The notes: generated by a model from the sequence alone, not told the origin. 64,000 bases of DNA from Stemphylium vesicarium (GCA_004380135.1 QXCR01000115.1:30786-94785); one strand, 5' to 3'. Positions 42,743 to 54,332 are shown, counted from the stretch's first letter. Numbers and translations are program-made.

Positions 42743-45199
42743 ATGCTCAAGACGAGGAGCGTACAGTCAATCTGCGCATCATGTCGTCTCAGCATTGCCA
42801 TCTCTCGAGCCCGTAGTGCGCGGCTACCTTTAAAGTCGCAATCCGCCCTGTTACAACTGCGTTCGGCCGCCCCAAGAGCCGCCACACCGCGACGATCATT
42901 TTCCACGACACTCGCAAGAAGAAACCAGGACCAAGAAAAACAGGAAAATGCAACAGTCGCCGACGATTTACTATCGTCCGCAACCGAGGCAATCAACTAC
43001 GAAGTTAATGCGCGAAGAGCGAGGCAACAGTTCGGAGACACCCTACCAAGGGATCATTTGAATGAAGAGGAATACGCCATATACGAAAGGCTTTACGGGC
43101 CGCCAATCTTTTTGGATACCTTCGAAGAGCTGCAGGAGCTAGAAACTGTGGCTGAGGAAGAGATAATTGAAGAGGAGCAACCCGACGGTTCCACCGTTCT
43201 GCTGAGGAGGACAAATGATGGGGAACTCGAGGAGATTGAGATTACCGATGAGCTTGACGTCCCCGAAGAGGTAGGCGCAGAGGACGCTGAACTAGATGCC
43301 GAGACCATGACACCGGAGGAGTGGGAGGCACGCAAGGACGAACAAACAAAAATATACCACGACGAGATCTACGAGCAGAGTCGACTGCAACACGAGGAAG
43401 CAGAGGCTTGGGAAGATGTGGAGGAATTAGAAGAGGAAGACGACTTCGTACGCGCCCACCCTCTAACTATTGCTGGCCGCTTCAAGCCATCGCCTTCTAC
43501 CGTCTTCCTGCCCAAGGAAACCCTTGTGGACCCGACCGCCCTTCTCTTGACCCGCGCAAACCATAAACACCTTGCTGAATCCGCAAATCGTATCTTTGGT
43601 GGACGGGGGCTGCCCAACTCGGCAAGCACAGCTCCAGCACGTTTGGGCAACGAGCAGAAACCCATCCCACTCGACCCATCGCAGTCGGAAATGGGCAACA
43701 TCGAGGCGGATGCATACATGGCCTCTGTGCAGCCGGGAACATATGCAAGCGTCATGAGCGCTATGGTCGAGGTCCGTCGCCGGCTTGGGACTGGATGGTT
43801 GGAGCACATGTTGCAAAATAAGAAGGGTGGTACAATTCTAGATGCTGGGTCTGGAGGTGTTGGCGTACTTGCATGGCACGAGATGCTAGAAGCGGAATGG
43901 CAACGTATGCATGAGGATTCAGGCAACACTTCCCATGGTGCTACCCCGCTAGGCAAAGCGACCGTTCTGACAGCGTCTGACACACTTCGCCATCGCGCAA
44001 GCAAGTTGTTGGACGACACAACATTCATTCCACGACTTCCAGAGACTGTAACCGCACACGACGAAGCGAACACCCAGCAACCACGAAAGTTCTATGATGT
44101 CATCATCGCGCCACACACACTTTGGACTTTGCGACAAGATTATCTGCGCAAAGAACAGGTTGAGAAGTACTGGTCTTTGCTCAATCCCAAGGGCGGTGTT
44201 TTGATTCTCATCGAGAAGGGTTTACCGCGAGGCTTCGAGGTCATTGCGGGCGCTCGCTCCTATCTCTTAGACAAGCACATCTCCTCTCCTGGATCGGAAC
44301 ATATCGAATCCACCGTCGAATCTCAGGTATCAAAACCAGACGAAGATACTAGGTTTACCGAGAAGGAAACCGGTATGATAGTTGCGCCATGCACAAATCA
44401 TAGCACCTGTCCCATGTACCAATCTACTGGTATCTCTCTAGGACGCAAGGATTTCTGTTACTTTAGCCAGCGTTACATTCGACCACCGTATCTCCAACGT
44501 ATCCTGAATGCAAAGGACAAGAACCACGAGGACGTACAGTTCAGCTATCTCGCTGTCCAACGTGGTCGCGACCAGCGCCTTCCTCAGCACGACATCCTCG
44601 GCAAGGGTTTCGTCCAAGGAGAGGCCTCAACTGCCGCCGCTTTCGAAGGCCACGAATGGAGTATGCCCTCGAATGCAGATCCTGATATGGAGACAGAAGA
44701 GCCAACTATGACCACAACCGCAGATGTGAACCCCCTTACACTTCCCCGTCTCGTTCTGCCAGCCCTTAAACGGCGGGGCCATATCACCATGGATGTCTGC
44801 ACACCAGCGGGTACACTTGAACGCTGGACCGTGCCCCGTTCATTCAGCAGGCAAGCCTTCCGTGATGCGCGCAAAGCCCGCTGGGGCGACTTATGGGCAC
44901 TCGGCGCAAAGACGCGCATCCCGCGCAACGTGCGTCTTGGACGACCAACCGACGAATTCGACAAGAAGGGCAGAAAGGTCAAGAAAGCCAAGCAAGTCAC
45001 CATTGAGATTGGTATCGGTGAGAAGGACGGCAGGACAGTTGAAGAAGGTCCGGCCAAGATCCTGGGCAAGGGGGGCAGGATGCTGGTGGGCGACCGTGAC
45101 GGACGGTATACCAATGATCGAAAGATCAGGGGAAGCAGAGGGCGAAAGGGAAGGAAGAAGAGGCTCGATCAAGATTATGATGCCTTGGACGATATGTAA
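42743..45199 (+). CDS. RSM22: mitochondrial small-subunit ribosome assembly methyltransferase-like protein Rsm22 (818 aa)
   Basis: One exon. I choose the ATG at 42743 (818 residues): it begins with an Arg/Ser-rich mitochondrial presequence (MLKTRSVQSICASCRLS, later RRSFSTTLARR), whereas the in-frame ATGs at 42632 and 42677 add an unlikely extension. The Rsm22 domain covers roughly residues 240-640: TYASVMSAMVEVRRRLG, then a methyltransferase-like loop GTILDAGSGGVGVLAWHE and LLNPKGGVLILIEKGLPRGF. A Cys-rich motif, APCTNHSTCPMYQ followed by RKDFCYFSQRY, is the metal or Fe-S site of this family. The N-terminal third is very acidic; the C-terminus is Lys/Arg-rich. The protein helps assemble the mitochondrial small ribosomal subunit. 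No defect is seen. Confidence 0.93.
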   Translation: MLKTRSVQSICASCRLSIAISRARSARLPLKSQSALLQLRSAAPRAATPRRSFSTTLARRNQDQEKQENATVADDLLSSATEAINYEVNARRARQQFGDTLPRDHLNEEEYAIYERLYGPPIFLDTFEELQELETVAEEEIIEEEQPDGSTVLLRRTNDGELEEIEITDELDVPEEVGAEDAELDAETMTPEEWEARKDEQTKIYHDEIYEQSRLQHEEAEAWEDVEELEEEDDFVRAHPLTIAGRFKPSPSTVFLPKETLVDPTALLLTRANHKHLAESANRIFGGRGLPNSASTAPARLGNEQKPIPLDPSQSEMGNIEADAYMASVQPGTYASVMSAMVEVRRRLGTGWLEHMLQNKKGGTILDAGSGGVGVLAWHEMLEAEWQRMHEDSGNTSHGATPLGKATVLTASDTLRHRASKLLDDTTFIPRLPETVTAHDEANTQQPRKFYDVIIAPHTLWTLRQDYLRKEQVEKYWSLLNPKGGVLILIEKGLPRGFEVIAGARSYLLDKHISSPGSEHIESTVESQVSKPDEDTRFTEKETGMIVAPCTNHSTCPMYQSTGISLGRKDFCYFSQRYIRPPYLQRILNAKDKNHEDVQFSYLAVQRGRDQRLPQHDILGKGFVQGEASTAAAFEGHEWSMPSNADPDMETEEPTMTTTADVNPLTLPRLVLPALKRRGHITMDVCTPAGTLERWTVPRSFSRQAFRDARKARWGDLWALGAKTRIPRNVRLGRPTDEFDKKGRKVKKAKQVTIEIGIGEKDGRTVEEGPAKILGKGGRMLVGDRDGRYTNDRKIRGSRGRKGRKKRLDQDYDALDDM

Positions 45200-45866
45200 A
45201 CGTAGTCGTTTGTATGAGCGGTATCATGTACTATATACGGTTGGCACACCCTGCTGCTTTGGCGTGGTATTCACGATCGGAGTCAAGTCTCATTCGCATC
45301 TCACCTCCTGGACACAATATCCTCACTCCGTAATGAAAGCAATGAAAAGAACATGCAAAGCAATTCGCAACGAGTGTCGGCATACCCAACTGTTCGAATT
45401 TTTCGGAGTTCAATGCAGACACAGATAGGGCTATCGCCCGCTATCCCGACTTGCACCAGTTCCGGCCCGACGACTCATCCCTGTCGCCCACATGCGCGCG
45501 TCATCCCGAATCCCGACTTCCCTAGCGCCGCGCCCCCCATCGCAATCGCACATGGAGCGCACGCGATACATGAGATGTACATCAGGCGCAGGCATGCTCT
45601 CCCACCATGAGCACATGTCTCGAACCCACGATGCTATATTTTGACTTTCTTTGATTGACCTCCTTCCGTCCACGCGACCTTGTTGTTTACGCTTTTTTTT
45701 TTGCTGCGCGCTTAGATATCGTCAGGCACAAGCACGCCGTTTATGCCGCCGTTGAAACAACCTTCGCTATTACGACCACCACTATCGCTGTCGTGCAACT
45801 TACACCTTCCTGCGCAGTCCCGTTGAAAGCCAGGTAGTTACTCGATATCCCTTGAACGCACAAACG
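45200..45866. other. intergenic region
   Basis: 3' flank of Rsm22 and promoter of the cystinosin gene; a T-run at about 45692. No gene is seen. Confidence 0.6.
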
Positions 45867-46913
45867 ATGCCAAGTCCCGAGCTGGAGGCTTTCGCGCGGG
45901 CGATATCGCGAGTGTTGGGATGGTTGTATTTCCTCGCATGGTATACCTACCCCCCTCTCTCCCTCCCTCTCTCCCTCCCCTTCAAACCCCCAAGCAAAGC
46001 AAAGTAACCCTGACCTAACCCCCTCCTTCTCCTAGGTCCGCATCCTTCTACCCCCAGCCCGTCTCCAACTACGCCCGCAAATCCACCCTCGGCCTCGCCA
46101 TCGACTTCCCCACGCTCAACGTGCTCGGCTTCTTCTGCTACACCATCTCCACAGCGTCGTTCCTGTACTCGTCCACCGTCAAGCAGCAGTACGCGGCGCG
46201 GCACCCCGAGGCGCCGACGACGACGGTGCGGTTCAATGATTTCCTCTTCGCGGCGCATGGGGCGGTGCTGTGCGTGATTATTTACAGCCAGTTTTTTCCG
46301 CGCGTGTGGGGGTTTGAGGTGGGGAAACGGCAGAGGGTTAGTCGGGCTGTGTTTGGGGTTTGGTGGGCGTGTGTTGCTGTTGTTTTTGGGGTGGTGGTTT
46401 TGGTGCTGGTTAGAGGGGATGGGGATGGCGATGGGGAGGGGGGGTGGGCGTGGATTGATGTTGTGAGTTCTTCTTCTTGTCTTGCGCATTCAGTACTACC
46501 AACCACCTCCCCCGACCCAGAAAAAACATTTTCTAACGACTTACTTTTTATTCCAGATATACACCCTCGGTTACATCAAACTCCTCACCGTCTTCCTCAA
46601 ATACATACCACAGGCCTGGGTCAACTACAAGCGCCAGTCCACCCAAGGCTGGAGCATATACCCCATGCTGCTCGACTTTGCAGGCGGCTGGCTATCGCTC
46701 GCACAGCTGTGCATCGACTCCGCGCTGGAGAATGATTGGAGCGGTGTCACGGGGAACCCGGTCAAGTTCGGCCTGGGCAACATTACGATTGTGTTTGATG
46801 TTGTGTTTATGCTGCAGCATTATGTGCTGTATCGGAATCGCGGGGGAGGGAAAGGGGAAGGGGATGGGGATGAGGAGGAGAGGCAAGGGTTGGTTGGTGG
46901 GGTTAGGGAGTAG
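45867..46913 (+). CDS. cystinosin-like lysosomal/vacuolar cystine transporter (285 aa)
   Basis: Three exons, 45867-45940, 46036-46462 and 46557-46913, give 285 residues with clean splice sites. The first exon ends inside the first membrane helix (LGWLYFLAW) and joins SASFYPQPVSNYARKSTLG, a PQ-loop-family start with the SFYPQ motif; the second PQ loop is seen as FLKYIPQAWVNYKRQSTQG, then WSIYPMLLDFAGGWLSLAQ. Seven membrane segments are expected, as in cystinosin/Ers1. The family exports cystine from lysosome or vacuole with protons. The polar C-terminal tail is Gly/Glu-rich. The start at 45867 has an acceptable context (AACGATGCC). Confidence 0.92.
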
Positions 46914-47319
46914 AGATGAGGGGAGCGGGAGTGGGAATGGGGTTTTAGATTTCTTTGTTAGATGCTCAATGAACTCGAGTCTCGTTTTCTCTTGATAGCA
47001 ATGGGACTACTTGACGACTCTAACAAGTACGTATCTTCTCTTGTCATGGATTTGTTCCTAGCCGTAGTCATACCCGCAGAGACGAAGGCTAGTTTATATG
47101 CACTGGATCCTAAGCGTTCAAAAGGCTGCATGATCAGGCAATGAGTTCACTGCCATTACTAACGCGCGGACAGTCGAACTCATGAAGAAGAGAGGGGATG
47201 AGATGGGAGCCAGTTCAAGAAGAAGAAGATCTGCAGCAAAAGTCAACTTCCCACAAGTCGAATTCTCTCCAAGTCTCATATTTCCTACGATGTCTCAACC
47301 CCCCCAACAATCCTCCATC
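46914..47319. other. intergenic region between convergent genes
   Basis: 3' flanks of the cystinosin gene and the FAH-fold gene. No gene is seen. Confidence 0.6.
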
Positions 47320-48337
47320 TCAAGCGTACTCGACCACATTCCTCAGCGTCCCAATCTGCGGGCTCAACCTAACCTCGACGACATCCCCCGGCTTCAGAAA
47401 CTGGGGCTCCTTCATCGCATACCCCACACCCGCACAAGTCCCCGTCATAAACACTGTCCCCTTCTTCAGCGTAGTCCCCTGACTGCAATACGCGACCAAG
47501 GTAGGAATCTTAAAGCACAAGTCATCAATGCCCGAATCCTGCCTCAGCTCCCCATTTACGCGCGTCTGCAGCTGCAGCACACTCGGGTCCGGCACGACGT
47601 TTGTGCTCACCAGCTGCGGGCCCAGCGGTGCGTACGTGTCGAAGCCTTTGGAGAAGTTCCATTGCGGGACCGTGCCGGCGAGTAAGGGGTCGCGTTGCAG
47701 TTTTCGCGACGACACGTCGTTGCCCGAGGTGTAGCCGCCAATATAGGAATACGCGTCGGCTTCGGACACGTCTTTTGCGTCGCGCGAGATTATGAAGCAG
47801 AGTTCGCCTTCGTAGTCGGCTTGGTTGTCTTGCGCAATCTTTGGTATCACGATCGCGGCATTGTGGTCCGTTAGGCACGTGTTTGCTTTTATAAAGGTTG
47901 AGGGGTATGGGGGCAGTGTGCGGCCTCCTTCTTGGACTGTGGTGCGCGCCGGGTTAGTGTGGTAAGAGCAGTGTCTCTTTCTATTCTGTTTTTCGAGGTG
48001 ATATAATAAGGGAAGGGGGGGAAAGGGTTTTGTCTCTTCTTCTCATGGGTCTGGACTTACTGTGCTTGATGAAGTTTAGACCGATACACCGAATAATCGG
48101 TACTTCTACCTGCGTAACAGGTCCAAGAAGCGTCTTGACTGTAACCTCTTCATCCGTGACCTTCGTCTCCTCATCGAAAATATCATCATTCTTGACATGG
48201 ATGACATGAGCCTTCAACCCCGTTTCCGCGGTGGTGCTGCCAACGTCAAAGTCCGCTGATGGCAGGATAGGTTGACCCCGCAGTTCGCGTCCATCTGTCG
48301 CAATAAAGCGGATTAATCTGTCCCAGTTTGGTGCCAT
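47320..48337 (-). CDS. fumarylacetoacetate hydrolase (FAH) fold protein (297 aa)
   Basis: Two exons on the minus strand, 48061-48337 and 47320-47936, with a 124-bp phase-1 intron (GTAAGT...CACAG), encode 297 residues. An N-terminal domain (MAPNWDRLIRFIATDGRELRG) is followed by the FAH core: IIRCIGLNFIKH, LPPYPSTFIKANTCL, DYEGELCFIIS with the metal-binding Glu pair, and YIGGYTSGNDVSSRKLQ with the Asp ligand. The end, GTVFMTGTCAGVGY followed by LKPGDVVEVRLSPQIGTLRN, is typical. Members of this FAHD1/2-like group hydrolyse or decarboxylate acylpyruvates and oxaloacetate; the true substrate is not given by sequence. No mitochondrial presequence is obvious. Confidence 0.92.
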
Positions 48338-49050
48338 TGTCGAATAGTATCAATGTGAATGCCGGATGGTTTGTGAAGATTTGGCCAGGGCGGAATTCGG
48401 AAAGGCTTCGCGTGGACGAGATATGTACTTGAGGACTTGGACGTTTTGGCCTGGATATTTGTTCTCCCGGCCACATACAAGACGCCATGTCGGAAAGATG
48501 TGGGGGAGCGGCGGAATTTACACGCGGGAGGGCTAGTGCGGGGCATCATTTGGTGGGACGCGCTCTTACGCACGCGAACTTTGAGCCTGGTTCGGAGGTT
48601 GATGTGAGACCGCAAAAATTACGGGTTTTGGCGAGATGTCTTTTTGCCCCTTTATGTTGGGTGTGACTACGGATTCGGTAGATGTTTTGGTCACGCAGAA
48701 CACTCATCCAGAGCGTTCAAGCGATTGAGTAGAAAAAGATGGGAAGCTATACGTCAGGTTGCTTTCTTGCCGTTGCAGCTAAAAGCGCATTGGTCGTGAG
48801 GGCGACCGATGAACAGAAGCTAGGATTTTACTTTCAATTGCAATCATACTAGATAGGCGAATTGAACCGCATTCATTCGTAGTTTGCAAGTAACGACGTC
48901 GATGATATGGGAGATAACACAACGTAGTAGTTACGATATTAAGTAAGAGTAGTTGAGGTGCTGTAATCCTATTAACATAGCGACGCATTAGCTTCTCGTG
49001 ACGTGATTTCGGAGTTTCAATACTCCATCAACCTCATACTGCCGCCTCAT
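48338..49050. other. intergenic region
   Basis: Upstream of the FAH-fold gene and 3' flank of the UFL1-like gene. Short frames within it lack support. Confidence 0.55.
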
Positions 49051-51144
49051 CTAGGGGGTTTCCGCTACTGTTTTTGCCTCAACATCAGCCTCAGCCTCAG
49101 CCTCAGCCTCAACCTTAGTTTCCGCTTCCGCCATACCAACCATACCCCTCCTATCCTCCGCCGTAAGCTTTCCCATCTTAGCCCCCTCCTTCCACGCCTC
49201 CAACCTCTCATAATCGCTCTCACCCACACTCCCTCTCAGCAATTTAAGCAACTTGGGCGCAAACTTGCCCGTCGCATAAACCACACCCTCGTTCCTTCTC
49301 GCAAACAGCACGATAACCAGCATGAGGAAGAGCACAGGGCCGTCGCTTTGTTTTTGTCGCTGCAGGCGGCGCAGCATATCGTTTATCATGGTTTTTTTTG
49401 CTGTTGCGAGGGCAGATGGAGAGGGCTCCGTAGTCGTGCTTTGTAAATTTTGCTTCGATGAGAACTTTTCGAGAGCGGAGGTTACGCCGGCTAGATCGAT
49501 TTTCTTCGCGGGATCCAAGATGTTTTCTAGTCTAGCTACGTTCTTCCTTGTCTTTCGACTTAGCACGAAGCCCTGCGCGCGCGCTTTGGATATCGTGTCT
49601 GGGATGAGCTCGTTTTGTGCGTGAGCTGCGAGCAGATCGGCGAGCTGGGCGGCTAGTTTCGCGTCGCTAATGCCAGAGAGACCGGTCATGTAGGTTGTGA
49701 AACGAGCGACGAGTCTTTCATGCCAATACGTAGCAAAAGCTTCTTCATTCTTCTCCTCGAGCGTGGAGATGGCTGTCCAGAAGTGCGTTTCTAGGCCCTT
49801 TTCCACCGCCTTCTCCGTGGTGAGAAGGCGTTGAACTAACCCGGCTTTGGCGGGAGGAAGCAGGGCTTGAATTCTGGCGCGACTGTATTTGAGGTCCTCG
49901 GGCGCAGAGGGGTTGTTGGTAAAATTCTCTTCCCACTGGGCTGAGGCGTCTGCTTCTGCGTAGGTGGCGAGTTCGTCCAAGGCGCCGTCTCGTCGCGTTT
50001 CCGTCAGAATCAGGTGGCCTACCCGGACGATTTTTTCGTGCGCTGGATACGCGCTTATGATGGAGTCTTTGGCGCGCGCGGCGACGCGGTCGACGATGCT
50101 GGGAGGCAGGCGGGATCCGATTACTTCTGCGACATCTAGCGTGCAGCCTTCTTGTTCGAGGATCCGAATGCAATCTTGCTCGATGCTGGAGATCCAGGGC
50201 TTGGAGACGGCGAATGTGCCTATTATTTCGATTTCAGCGAGGTCCTGGAAGTAGGATGTGGCGGCTTCGTAGGTTGGGAATTGATCCGGGGAGGAGGCGG
50301 CGAATTTTGTCAAATCCAGGTATGCGAGTGTGCCGGACGTTAGGTTCGAGATGGTTGCGGTGCGTCGTGATTCTAGGAGTTGCTTTGGGGTGCATGCTAT
50401 GCCAGTTTCATGTTGGGTGATGTTGACTTGGGATGCGAGGGCTTCTTTTTCTAGCGTTTTTCCCAGAATGCGCGAGATGAACCATACTGGTGGGCTGCCG
50501 GGTAAGTCTTCTGGAGAGATGGAGATGTTTCTGTAACGAGTTAGTCTACTCCTACTTTTGAGACATTCGATACACCTACTGCATGCCGTCCAGTGCGTGT
50601 TTTACCTTGTTGGTAATATCTGTAGAAACGGTGTTCTCATAGTTTTTTGTACACAAAAAGTCATCGATGTTTAGTATCTCGTCATCTTGGTCGGCAAGTA
50701 GGGCGTCTAGACTCTTGAGCCAGACGTCGTTTTGGGTAACGAAATCGTTCTTGGACTGTACTCCACTGGAGAGCAGGTTGATAAGCTTTTCCCGTAATGC
50801 GTCTCGCTCATCGATAGTAATGACATGTTTCTGGTCTGTACTGAGTAGACATAGCTTTGGATGATTTCGGACAAGTTGGTGTACAAGGTTTGGGTCTATG
50901 TCGAGATCGCTAGCTAGGGCTGGTAGCGATATCCGCTCGGTCTCTATAGTACAATTAGTGATTAATTTGACAGTGCTTCGAGAAATTTACCTCTTGTTAC
51001 GCGGCTTCTGAACTGGGCTTGGACAAATTGGAGAGTGATGAAACCATGGCCGCTGGAGGCTAGAGCGAATTGTGGTATGAAGTCTACGCTAGTCTGCGGA
51101 GGGAAGAGGGCGAAGATGTTCTTCACATCGCTTTCTGTGAACAT
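49051..51144 (-). CDS. UFL1-like protein (E3 UFM1-protein ligase 1 family, about 665 aa)
   Basis: Three exons on the minus strand, 50991-51144, 50580-50943 and 49051-50530. The start at 51144 (CCAACATGTTC) is the first in-frame ATG; the frame extends upstream without one. Segments that line up with animal/plant UFL1 in order: GHGFITLQFVQAQFRSRV with ERISLPALASDLDID (human ...YITPAQISKEM... and VNIVDLQQVINVD), then the winged-helix run LVHQLVRNHPKLCLL, NISISPEDLPGSPPVWF, EIEIIGTFAVSKPWISSIEQ with QEGCTLDVAEVIG, and the C-terminal PVLFLMLVIVLFARRNEG followed by FAPKLLKLLRGSV. The C-terminal tail is a Glu/Ala repeat coded by GCCTCA-type hexamers (about 49077-49115). UFL1 attaches UFM1 to ribosomal and ER proteins. 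The assignment rests on my reading of aligned blocks, so a distant relative with another role is possible. Confidence 0.72.
49077..49115. repeat. hexanucleotide repeat in UFL1-like C-terminus
   Basis: Four or more GCCTCA-type units (plus-strand reading) coding an alternating Glu/Ala tail at the end of the UFL1-like protein. The tail is likely variable in length and is not part of the conserved family core. Confidence 0.7.
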
Positions 51145-51514
51145 GTTGGCTGGAATGTATTTGACCAGGCAATGCGACAAAGAACAGACAAAGTTGGAGG
51201 CGCTCGCTTTGGCGTGGGTAACAGGTTTGTTTGTCGGGTGGCGGGGGATACTGTTGCAGATTTGGCGGATAGGCCGACGCCAGTTAGCAGTCAACAAATG
51301 GGCTTAGAAAGCACATTTTGTCACTGGTCAAGGAATCCAATCATTTTCTCGTGGTTCAACTTTGCAAGATCAATGGTGGAGGGCTGGAGGTAGGTCCGCG
51401 CTGATTGGTGCAAAACCGGCAGCGCCGGATGAACATCGGGATTCGCGCGCAACCTCATCGTCAGTTCATCGACTTTGGCAGAGAGACAGCCAGCTGACAC
51501 CCACCGCCGCCGTC
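51145..51514. promoter_or_regulatory. divergent promoter between UFL1-like and uS14m genes
   Basis: About 370 bp between divergent start codons (minus-strand 51144, plus-strand 51515), so the two genes share a promoter region. No motif is singled out. Confidence 0.5.
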
Positions 51515-51957
51515 ATGTCTCAATTCCGTGCGGCTAAGCTCGATATCGGATGCTTCGCGAAGATCCGCAACATTCGGGACCACACCAAGCGCAAGGTGTA
51601 TTCGGAAAATGAGCCAGAGCGGTATGCATCGCGACATGCTCAATTTGCTTTCAACGACTGACAGCGACACAGACAAGCGCTGCGATACATTATCCGAAAC
51701 TCGACGCTCCCACAAAGAGTCCGCGCACAAGCCCAGCTCCAACTATCGCAGATGCACTGCTACACACGTTTCACGCAAATCAAGAACAGGTGTATAATGG
51801 GAGGCAAAGGCCGTGGTGTCTTCAGCGACTTCAGGCTTGGAAGAGTATGTTGATAGCATGCTCTGGGTTAGAATTTAGGCTAACAAAAGTGTAGTATCAA
51901 TTCCGTGTAAACGCGCTCGCAGGAAACCTACCAGGTGTGAAGAAGGCGAGTTGGTAG
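51515..51957 (+). CDS. MRP2: mitochondrial small ribosomal subunit protein uS14m (113 aa)
   Basis: Three exons, 51515-51621, 51673-51844 and 51895-51957, give 113 residues. The family signature is complete: RAKx-like basic start, DHTKRKVYSENEPERQALRY across the first splice, RNSTLPQRVRAQAQLQL, CYTRFTQIKNRCIMGGKGRG with the S14 core (R-C-x-x-x-G-K-x-R-G), FSDFRLGRYQFRVNALAG over the second splice and the end GVKKASW. The length fits yeast Mrp2 (115). The protein is part of the head of the mitochondrial small ribosomal subunit. No cleavable presequence is obvious, as in yeast. Confidence 0.94.
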
Positions 51958-52401
51958 AAGATATCTGGAAAGAGGAGACCCCAAAACACATGTACAATAT
52001 TACACGAGGAGAATTAGGCATTGGGTGGCGCACTTATGCCGAATACACATGGATTACGCCAACACGATTGTTGGTTCCGAATGGCCCTGCATGAGATCAC
52101 CTTGACAAGCCACATCTCGTCAAGTCACTGGACAAGACTACGGACAGACCAAGTCTTTCATATCATCCCCTCCGTTTGCTTTTCTCGGACTATTCTACCT
52201 CACCAAAACACATCACGTTCCTGACGCGTTGTGCCTTCCCTCGCTGTTTGCTCTCACCGGTTTCGGCAGGTACAAACGGCGGAAGCCACTGCGCCAACGG
52301 TAAAGCTTTACGCCACTACTTGACCCCACCTCTGCAACCTCAATTGGATTGCAATACCCACAAACTACTAAGTATCTGCCCCGGTCCTGAGCCGTATCAA
52401 C
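51958..52401. other. intergenic region
   Basis: 3' flank of the uS14m gene and promoter of the Arb2-domain gene. No gene is seen. Confidence 0.6.
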
Positions 52402-54332
52402 ATGTTCCGGTGTATCGAGGACAGCCTGGAGCCAGATCCATCTTTCCCCGCGGACCTCAACCAGCTCGGCTTCTTCATCAACAACTCGGGCGATATCCGC
52501 ATGATCAAAGCTCCAGAGAAGCCATACGTCTTCCATGCCACGAACAACGAGCGTGTAAATGAGGTACTTCGCGAGGCCATGCAGAGTAAGTCAAAAAGTG
52601 ACTCGCCTTCGTTGCAACTAACATACTGCAGCTTGCCAGCGCAAGGAGGCAGAAGTGCGCTTGTCGTACCTTGGACTCAACTGCGTTCATCTACCCAAGT
52701 TCGCCACTGACAAGCCAAACGGCCCACACGTGCCCATCCTTGCTCCTGCGCCTGAGACGCTGAAGACGCGCAAACGGATCATTGTGCTCGTCAATGACAC
52801 CGTACAAGACCTCGGCATTCTAGCTTATCGACAGCTGCAGAGGGAGCTTGGTATCAATGGCGGCTCCGTCGTCAATTTTGCCAAGGAAATCATCAAGCGC
52901 TCATCCACGGACAACGCTGCTGAGAAGGATGCGGATATCTTCAAAGACGGCTACAAGCTGGAGGATGACAGTACTACACCCGCTTTGATCGTCATGAATA
53001 CGGGACAGCTTCTCTACTCGCACAAGTATGACCAGGCTATGACCATGCGCAGCTGGTCTGCCATGCCTCGCAAATCCATCGCGCACGATATGATTCGCAT
53101 TGACGAGGAAGAGAATCATGTCGCGGGCCACCGGACTGCCAAGGAGCACGTCAAGACTGTCTTTGATCAAGTCATCTGCAATCCTGAGCGTGTCGCGGCT
53201 GATGCAGAAGTCTATGTCATAGCCATTGAAGACGGCAGCGAGAATATCCTGAAGCTACTCGCAGAAGACTGTAAGCTCGAAATCACTGACTAGCGTTCTT
53301 AAACTGACAGTGCATCTAGTCAAGAAGTACGGCTCCCGCACTACAGCCATGGCACTGGTCCACTCCCTCATCGACGACTCGCAGATCAAGGATCCCCATC
53401 TTCGAGCCTTCCTGCATCAGCGCGCCCGCCAGTGGAAGTTCAGCGAACTCACTTCCAACCCAATGCATTGCACCGACCTCCCTCAGAAGTACAATCAAGA
53501 TACCAGCAAAATCCAGACTCCGGACACGGTCTCAGTCATGCCGTCATCCAAGCACATTTCCTGGCACGAGGACATCCCCCAAGGCCCCGTAGCCTCCGTG
53601 AAGCGGGCCCTCCACCGCCTCACCCTCACCTCCAGCCCACCAAAGCTGCCCGACCCCGTCGCATCAGCAGTCGACGAAGAAAATACCGAGTGGGCATCAG
53701 GCCAAGCAGTCATATGCCCCAGCTTCGGGGGCGGCAACAACTCCGTCGGCGAATGCGTCTTCACGCACCCCACCGTCCAACACGCCATCCTCGCCTTCTT
53801 CGAAGAAGTCGCCCAAGACCCGGAAAACTATCGTAATCCGCCCATGAAGCTCTGCGCTGAAGCTGCAGCGCCACAGCCAAGTCCAGACAACCCTTTCGCC
53901 CTCTCGGCAGACGATGGTGATACCGACTTCCCAGCGCCTTGGACGAACAACACGACACCCGAGCAAGCAGACCTAGATTCTGCGCGCGAAGAGTTGGATC
54001 AGATGCGTAAAGCGCTGTCGGACTGCCCGTCCGATATCTCCGCTCTGCAACCTGGGCGCGAGAAGCTTGAGACTAAGATCCAGAAGCTGGAGTCGAGGAT
54101 TCAAGAGTTGGAGGTTAAGGCGCTAGGGACTGGCGGTTTAATGGCTGGAGAAGCGGCTGAGAAGCGGGAGAAGTGGGAGATGCAGGTTGAGGGGCCACTT
54201 GTGCCGTTTGCGGGGACCATGGTGGATAGCGAGTTACTCAAGGCAGCGGGGTTCATGGGGGCTGCTTGTGAGGGGCTGGAGAGGGGTGGGCTTGGTGGAG
54301 TAGGGGATGAGGAGGAGAAGGCATTTGTGTAG
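52402..54332 (+). CDS. Arb2-domain protein (614 aa)
   Basis: Three exons, 52402-52585, 52632-53270 and 53311-54332, total 614 residues. The Arb2 domain covers about residues 1-300: MFRCIEDSLEPDPSFPADLNQ starts it, then LGFFINNSGDIRMIKAP, RKRIIVLVNDTVQDLGILAY, GSVVNFAKEIIKR and VFDQVICNPERVAADAEVYV; the domain is an alpha/beta-hydrolase-like fold without an obvious catalytic Ser. After it come a Pro/Ser-rich linker and a coiled-coil segment near residues 495-555 (ADLDSAREELDQMRKAL). In fission yeast Arb2 belongs to the Argonaute siRNA chaperone complex that guides heterochromatin formation; a like role here is inference. No broken features. Confidence 0.9.

Noticed and set aside
44793..45428. 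211-residue plus-strand frame at the end of Rsm22
   Set aside because: Out-of-frame shadow of the Rsm22 C-terminus.
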